Part shown: positions 59,167-64,000 of the stretch, in pieces
How the letters are laid out: every line of letters starts with the position of its first letter
How positions within the stretch are numbered: position 1 is the first letter of the stretch
Assembly (NCBI GenBank): GCA_023701135.1
Contig: JAMPXP010000022.1
Span: 31,560 to 95,559 of the forward strand
Direction of reading: 5' to 3'
Length of the DNA: 64,000 bases
Source of the DNA: Desulfobacula sp.
Lineage (GTDB): Bacteria > Desulfobacterota > Desulfobacteria > Desulfobacterales > Desulfobacteraceae
Translations under genes and position numbers: made by a program
The notes under the pieces: generated by a model
What the model saw: the letters and a program-made list of their open reading frames with translations, nothing else
What the model was told of the DNA's origin: nothing
The model's database searches: none

Positions 59167-61731
59167 ATGAACAGTATATCGTTTGAAAATTTAAAAGGTC
59201 TCACGAAGGATGAGGTAGTCCAGCGGCAGGAGCAGGATGGTTTTAATGAATTGCCGACCCAGGGAAAACGAAAGGGTTTGGATATCCTGATCGGGGTCTT
59301 AAGAGAACCCATGTTCCTGTTGTTGATAGCATGCGGGGCATTATATCTGCTGTCCGGTGAATTTCAGGAAGCCTTTATGCTGCTTGGGTTTGTTTTTGTC
59401 ATCATCGGCATCACCTTTTATCAGGAACGGAAAACCGAAAGAGCACTGGAAGCACTCAAGGACCTTTCCAGCCCCCGTGCATATGTCATTCGTGACGGAG
59501 AAAAAATACGCATCCCCGGACGGGAGGTGGTCTGTGATGATGTCATACTTCTCTCGGAAGGCGACCGCGTTCCGGCAGACTGTATTCTGATTCATGCCGT
59601 CAATGTTTCCATTGATGAATCTCTTCTTACCGGTGAATCCGTTCCCGTTAGAAAAGTATCCACTCAGGAGGCATCTGATGAGATAGGGAAACCGGGAGGG
59701 GATGATCTTCCCTTCGCCTTTTCAGGAACTCTGGTTGTTTCGGGCCAGGCAGCAGGGATTATCAAGGCAACAGGGACCCGAACCGAATTGGGGAAAATCG
59801 GCAAAGCCCTTCAATCCCTTGAAGAGGAACGGACCCCGCTTCAAGTCCAGACCGGAAACGTTGTCCGCACCTTTGCGCTTGTCGGAAGCATTCTTTGCAC
59901 ACTTGTGGTTGTAGTATACTGGCTGACCCGCGGTAACCTGCTCGAAGGATTTCTTGCCGGATTGTCTCTGGCCATGGCCATTCTTCCCGAGGAGTTCCCT
60001 GTCGTGCTCACTATTTTTCTGGCGCTTGGTGCCTGGAGGATCTCAAAATTCCGGGTTCTGACCCGACGGGTTCCGGCAGTGGAAACCCTCGGCTCGGCAA
60101 CCGTTCTCTGTGTTGATAAAACAGGCACATTGACCCTTAATAAAATGACCGTATCCGATATCGTTGCAGGCGACCAGATGTTTAAGGTTGAAAAGACAAA
60201 TGAAACACTTCCTGAAGAATTCCACGAAGTGGTCGAGTACAGCATTCTTGCAAGCCCGGTCGACCCCTTTGACCCCATGGAAAAGGCAATGAAGGAGCTG
60301 GGTGAACGCACCCTTTCACAGACAGAACATCTTCATTCGTCATGGACGCTCCAGCGTGAATACCCTTTAAGTAAAGAGCTGCTTGCCATGTCCCGAGCTT
60401 GGACGTCGGCTTCCGGTGAAGATTTGGTCATTGCGGCCAAGGGCGCTCCTGAAGCTATTGCGGATCTTTGTCATTTTGATTCATCCCAATTAAAATGGCT
60501 TGAGGAAAAAATAGATATGCTCAGTAATCAGGGCAAAAGGGTTATAGCAGTGGCGCGTACCGGGCAGAGGAAAACAAATCTGCCGGAGCAACAACATGAT
60601 TTTCAATTTAAATTCATCGGATTAATTGGCCTTGAAGACCCTGTGCGCCCCAATGTAAAAGGGGCTATCGAAGAGTGTTACACCGCGGGCATTCGGACGA
60701 TCATGATTACCGGGGACTATCCGGGCACCGCTAAGAGCATTGCCCGGCAGATCGGTCTTCGAAATCCGGATCAGCACATTACCGGTTCTGAAATGGAAGC
60801 ATTAACCGATGAACAACTGGCAGAGCATATAAAAGAAGTCAACATCTTTGCCCGCATGGTGCCGGAACAGAAACTGCGTATTGTTCAGGCGCTTAAAATA
60901 AATAAGGAAATCGTTGCCATGACGGGTGATGGTGTGAATGACGCACCCGCCCTGAAAGCCGCGCACATCGGAGTGGCCATGGGGGGCCGCGGAACGGATG
61001 TCGCACGAGAGGCTGCTTCACTGGTGCTCCTTGATGATGATTTTAATTCCATCGTGACGGCAGTGCGTATGGGGCGGCGTATTTATAACAACCTTAAAAA
61101 AGCGATGATGTTCATCCTTTCGGTTCATATCCCCATCGCAGGACTTTCATTGATACCCGTACTGTTGAAATGGCCCTTGATTTTATTCCCTGTGCATATT
61201 GTCTTTCTTGAATTGATTATTGATCCCGCATGCACGTTGATCTTTGAAGCTGACAAAGATGATAGCGGTGTCATGGAACGAAAGCCGCGCAGTATTGATG
61301 CCAAACTCTTCGAAGGGTCAACACTTCTGAAGTGCTTTTTTCAGGGTGGTTTGACCCTGGCGGTGACCATTGCAATTTACCTGTTCATACGCCATGATCA
61401 TTCTACTGAGACGGCTCGGGCACTGGCATTTTTAACGCTTGTGGTCTGTAATCTTGGAATGATTCTATCGAACCGGTCCCTGACAAAATCAAGCATCAGT
61501 ATGCTGAAAGAAAAGAATGCGGCATTCAAATGGGTCATGACCGGAACTGTTGCAGTCATGTGCCTTGTGCTTACAATACCCTTTCTTAAAAGCCTGTACC
61601 GTTTTGGGTCGGTTTCCCTGAATGATTTACTTCTGGCTCTGGCGGGTGGTCTTGTGACGATCATTCTCATGGAGCTTGTGAAGGTGATTCCTTTGTTCAA
61701 CAGGGAAAACCGTTTCGCCAAGAATGTATGA
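59167..61731 (+). CDS. P-type cation-transporting ATPase
   Basis: 854 residues. Actuator LLTGES; phosphorylation site CVDKTGTLTLNKM; hinge MTGDGVNDAPALKAAHIGVAMG. Helix 4 reads AILPEEFPVVLTIFLALGAW: PEEFP instead of the PEGL of calcium pumps or CPx of heavy-metal pumps, so the ion is not assignable and it may belong to one of the less characterised groups. No N-terminal metal-binding domain. Stop overlaps downstream sequence closely; a zinc-ribbon gene follows. Confidence 0.92.
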   Translation: MNSISFENLKGLTKDEVVQRQEQDGFNELPTQGKRKGLDILIGVLREPMFLLLIACGALYLLSGEFQEAFMLLGFVFVIIGITFYQERKTERALEALKDLSSPRAYVIRDGEKIRIPGREVVCDDVILLSEGDRVPADCILIHAVNVSIDESLLTGESVPVRKVSTQEASDEIGKPGGDDLPFAFSGTLVVSGQAAGIIKATGTRTELGKIGKALQSLEEERTPLQVQTGNVVRTFALVGSILCTLVVVVYWLTRGNLLEGFLAGLSLAMAILPEEFPVVLTIFLALGAWRISKFRVLTRRVPAVETLGSATVLCVDKTGTLTLNKMTVSDIVAGDQMFKVEKTNETLPEEFHEVVEYSILASPVDPFDPMEKAMKELGERTLSQTEHLHSSWTLQREYPLSKELLAMSRAWTSASGEDLVIAAKGAPEAIADLCHFDSSQLKWLEEKIDMLSNQGKRVIAVARTGQRKTNLPEQQHDFQFKFIGLIGLEDPVRPNVKGAIEECYTAGIRTIMITGDYPGTAKSIARQIGLRNPDQHITGSEMEALTDEQLAEHIKEVNIFARMVPEQKLRIVQALKINKEIVAMTGDGVNDAPALKAAHIGVAMGGRGTDVAREAASLVLLDDDFNSIVTAVRMGRRIYNNLKKAMMFILSVHIPIAGLSLIPVLLKWPLILFPVHIVFLELIIDPACTLIFEADKDDSGVMERKPRSIDAKLFEGSTLLKCFFQGGLTLAVTIAIYLFIRHDHSTETARALAFLTLVVCNLGMILSNRSLTKSSISMLKEKNAAFKWVMTGTVAVMCLVLTIPFLKSLYRFGSVSLNDLLLALAGGLVTIILMELVKVIPLFNRENRFAKNV

Positions 61732-61769
61732 GAAATTTAAAAACAACAAACACAGAGGAGAAAAATGAA

Positions 61770-62081
61770 ATGAAATGTCCAGTATGCAAAACAAATGACT
61801 TAATGATGTCGGACCGACAGGGTGTGGAAATTGACTATTGTCCGGAGTGCCGTGGTGTCTGGCTTGATCGGGGAGAACTTGATAAGATCATCGAGCGATC
61901 TCTTGCCTCAGCCGCTCCATTACCATCTGCAGTGCCGGAACAATCGTATCGTGAGGCGGATCATTTCTCATCTCATGACAAAAAACATGGTCATGGACAT
62001 GACGATCATCACGATTCAAAGCATGGTTATGGAAAATCATACAAGAAAAAATCTTTTTTAAAAGATATTTTCGATTTTTGA
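61770..62081 (+). CDS. Zinc-ribbon (zf-TFIIB) protein with His-rich tail
   Basis: 103 residues. MKCPVCKTNDLMMSDRQGVEIDYCPECRGVWLDRGELDKII is a zf-TFIIB zinc ribbon (CPxC...CPEC). The tail contains HDKKHGHGHDDHHDSKHGYG, a strong candidate for Ni/Zn/Cu binding, then a basic-aromatic end (YKKKSFLKDIFDF). ATG 61770 follows GAGGAG; a start at 61728 overlapping the ATPase stop is possible. Its place after the P-type ATPase suggests a metal-handling accessory. Confidence 0.82.
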   Translation: MKCPVCKTNDLMMSDRQGVEIDYCPECRGVWLDRGELDKIIERSLASAAPLPSAVPEQSYREADHFSSHDKKHGHGHDDHHDSKHGYGKSYKKKSFLKDIFDF

Positions 62082-62151
62082 TATTGTATGCCGACCCATT
62101 CATCAACTTAAGCAGGAAGAAATGCAGTAACTATTTCTTTCTTGGAGAACC

Positions 62152-63300
62152 ATGTTCGGAACCATTTTAATTTCAGTCTGCACATTTATGCATGTCTATG
62201 TTTTCTGGAGAGCGGCCTCTGTACCTTTTGTCAAACAGCACATATCTAGGAAGGGTTTTGTCGGCATTGCCCTGATTGTGTGGGCTATTTTTTTCTTGGG
62301 CCGTATCCTGGGGCATTCCGGAACAGGGATTCTTGCAGGCATTCTTGAGTTCCTGGGAATGAACTGGATGGCTGTTTTATTCCTAGCGTTTCTTCCTCTT
62401 CTTTTGATCGATCTCATAACCCTTTTCGGCTTTCTCATGCCTCGGATAGCCCCTTCATTGCGAGGGGTTGCCCTGGTTATCGGAATGATGCTCTCGGTAC
62501 TTGCGCTCATCCAGGGCCTGCGACCACCAATAGTAGAAAAATACGAGGTGACCCTTCCCGGCTTACCCGATGTGCTGGATGGAACTGTGATTGTGGCCCT
62601 GTCTGATATGCACCTGGGGTCACTGCTCGGTGAGGGTTGGTTGTCCGGCCGGATCGCCCAGGTAAAGTCTGAGAAACCCGATCTTGTAGTGTTGCTGGGT
62701 GATATTTTTGAAGGGCATGGATTTCCTGAAGATCAATTGATTGCCCCCTTCAGGCAGCTCTCCGCAACTTATGGACTCTGGGCGATTCCTGGCAATCATG
62801 AATTTTACGGGGGAAGCAGAACAAACCTGTTTGAATCAGCAGGATTTAAATTGTTAAATAACACATGGGTTGAAGTAAGGCCGGGTCTTGTCCTGGCAGG
62901 AGTGGAGGATCTTACGATCAGAAGCCGAAATGGTCATAACAACGACCCCATCTCGATAGCCCTCACAGGTCGCCCTTCCGGGGCCACCATTCTTCTTTCC
63001 CATACGCCATGGCAGGCTGAAAAGGCAGCCCCAAAAGGAGTGGGGTTGATGCTCAGCGGACACACCCATGGCGGACAGATATGGCCTTTCGGCTATCTGG
63101 TCCAAAAACAATATCCCCTTCTGGAAGGGCGTTATGAGGTGGATGGAATGACGGCCATCGTTTGCAGAGGCACGGGAACATGGGGGCCACGCATGCGGCT
63201 ATGGCATCCCGGACAGATTCTAAGAATAACATTACGAAGACAAGGTGCGGCAAGTCTACATGGTGTGATGAATGCTCCCACCCGCTCTAAAATACCGTAA
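62152..63300 (+). CDS. Membrane metallophosphoesterase (YkuE/YaeI-like)
   Basis: 382 residues. Four membrane segments in the first 125 residues, then a calcineurin-like domain: ALSDMHLGS, VLLGDIFEGHG, GNHEFYGG, ILLSHTPWQAE and LMLSGHTHGGQIWPFGY, which give the two-metal site. Relatives hydrolyse phosphodiesters such as UDP-2,3-diacylglucosamine or phospholipids at the membrane face. Substrate not readable. Last intact gene of the window. Confidence 0.9.
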   Translation: MFGTILISVCTFMHVYVFWRAASVPFVKQHISRKGFVGIALIVWAIFFLGRILGHSGTGILAGILEFLGMNWMAVLFLAFLPLLLIDLITLFGFLMPRIAPSLRGVALVIGMMLSVLALIQGLRPPIVEKYEVTLPGLPDVLDGTVIVALSDMHLGSLLGEGWLSGRIAQVKSEKPDLVVLLGDIFEGHGFPEDQLIAPFRQLSATYGLWAIPGNHEFYGGSRTNLFESAGFKLLNNTWVEVRPGLVLAGVEDLTIRSRNGHNNDPISIALTGRPSGATILLSHTPWQAEKAAPKGVGLMLSGHTHGGQIWPFGYLVQKQYPLLEGRYEVDGMTAIVCRGTGTWGPRMRLWHPGQILRITLRRQGAASLHGVMNAPTRSKIP

Positions 63301-63309
63301 GGGAAAAAG

Positions 63310-63476
63310 ATGATCAACCGAATGATTATATGCTTATTTTGTTTGTTTTTTTAGGGATGTGACAATACCAATCTGGATCTTGCCGCACAAGCAGGGATAG
63401 ACGTCATTAAGGCGCCACGTTGAGAGATAAGGATGCTGAACTCCTTGCAGCAAGTGTTCCAAAACAATCAGATTAA
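63310..63476 (+). pseudogene. Decayed lipoprotein gene, M48-protease-like N-terminus
   Basis: ATG 63310 begins a signal-like stretch interrupted by TAG at 63352-63354 exactly where a lipobox Leu would be (FF-stop-GCDNTNLDLAAQAGIDVIKA). A frame change near 63415 is needed to continue TLRDKDAELLAASV, then TAA. The pattern (lipobox, GCDxTxLDxAAxAGxD) resembles N-termini of M48 metalloprotease lipoproteins. No protease HExxH region follows. Not functional. Confidence 0.6.
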
Positions 63477-64000
63477 AAAAATCCGATTGCAGGAATTTAA
63501 AATCCTCACGGAATTAGGTTGGAAAAACTACTGCTGAACACCTTCTCCCAAAAGGCGTTGACTTCCTTTTGAACAAGTCTGTGCTCTGGGTAGGCTACGC
63601 CTTAAAAAATCAAATTAAGCGCTCAAGTATTATCCGATTTCAAACAATTTAAGGGCTTATACCTTTTGAGGATACCATAGGTGATCAAAATTTCCGCCAT
63701 ATCCCACCCAAAACTCTCGTCATTTTTCCTTCCTTCTCCTTGCTCAAGCATCAGACAATCGAAATGAACTCTCCATCCCGTAGAAAACCCCAATAAACAA
63801 CAGTTCCCCCAAAACCCAGAAGAACCTTTGTTATTGCCTGTAAGCCCTGTCTTTCGATCTCATCATGGTCGAGCATTAATTTACAGGCCTCCATATATTT
63901 TTTGGGTGGGACCCTTCCTTTAGAATGATTTCAGAACACCCAGCCATCTGCCGTCATGGTCATTCAACTCCCAATCAAGCGAGTGTGTTTGGCTCCCTAA
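63477..64000. other. Stretch without a convincing gene
   Basis: No long open frame, tRNA or insertion sequence seen. A 47-codon minus-strand frame (63894 to 63751, MEACKLMLDHDEIERQ onward, with a hydrophobic centre) is present but lacks recognisable homology or a clear ribosome-binding site. The right edge of the window cuts through the region. Confidence 0.5.

Noticed and set aside
63352..63354. TAG read as pyrrolysine
   Set aside because: The position is a lipobox Leu, there is a nearby frame change, and no pyl genes are visible; decay is simpler.
63751..63894. 47-residue minus-strand protein
   Set aside because: Plausible composition but no homology I can name, no clear ribosome-binding site and a decayed neighbourhood.

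Overview
The window most likely comes from a mesophilic sulfate-reducing member of the Desulfobacterota, probably Desulfobacteraceae-like. I infer this from a periplasmic [NiFeSe] hydrogenase whose large subunit needs UGA read as selenocysteine, a short assimilatory-type sulfite reductase, a DUF362 plus polyferredoxin redox pair, a deltaproteobacterial gspA/gspB pair and many chemosensory and two-component genes. No rRNA, complete tRNA, CRISPR array or insertion sequence was seen.

Layout. 1-4.9 kb: an ABC-2 type exporter (edge-truncated), a PLP ornithine/lysine decarboxylase and a SpoIIE-type phosphatase. 4.9-9.7 kb: hypC-hypF-hypD-hypE on the plus strand, then a hicB-hicA toxin-antitoxin pair. 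14.7-10.3 kb on the minus strand: promoter, hysB, hysA, terminator, maturation protease and pepT. 14.9-17.3 kb: thioesterase, fluoride channel, DUF309 protein and an RlmK-type methyltransferase. 17.4-27.4 kb, plus strand: sulfite reductase, chemoreceptor, DUF362 protein, polyferredoxin, CbiX-like chelatase, glycosyltransferase, hybrid kinase and a Cys-cluster protein. 27.6-32.4 kb: gspBA, a patchwork of gene remnants at 30.2-30.7 kb, a DUF302 gene and rlmL. 32.4-38.6 kb: a DAHP synthase behind a complete tyrosine-type attenuator, arfB, a single-domain response regulator, surE, yjbQ and a penicillin acylase family protein.

At 38.7 kb the 3' half of a tRNA-Thr gene marks a likely integration junction. 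To its right lie iteron-like repeats, an element-type ATPase, a 1034-residue fusion of a DNA methyltransferase, DUF1848 and a second radical-SAM module, and a small putative DNA-binding protein facing palindromic operators. No integrase and no far end were found, so the extent of this element is open. The sequence from about 38.8 kb onward looks more AT-rich than the first 38 kb.

44.9-63.3 kb is an envelope-stress and efflux region: a lipid headgroup cassette (PAP2 phosphatase, LtaS-like transferase, DgkA) with its own two-component system; a CnrYXH-like anti-sigma/sensor/ECF sigma module joined to a tripartite RND pump; an unrecognised repeat protein; a dihaem cytochrome; a P-type ATPase with a His-rich zinc-ribbon protein; and a membrane metallophosphoesterase. 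The window ends with a decayed lipoprotein gene.

The genes most likely to act together are hypCFDE with hysBA and its protease (hydrogenase assembly), the CnrYXH-like module with the RND pump, and the PAP2/LtaS/DgkA set with its two-component pair.
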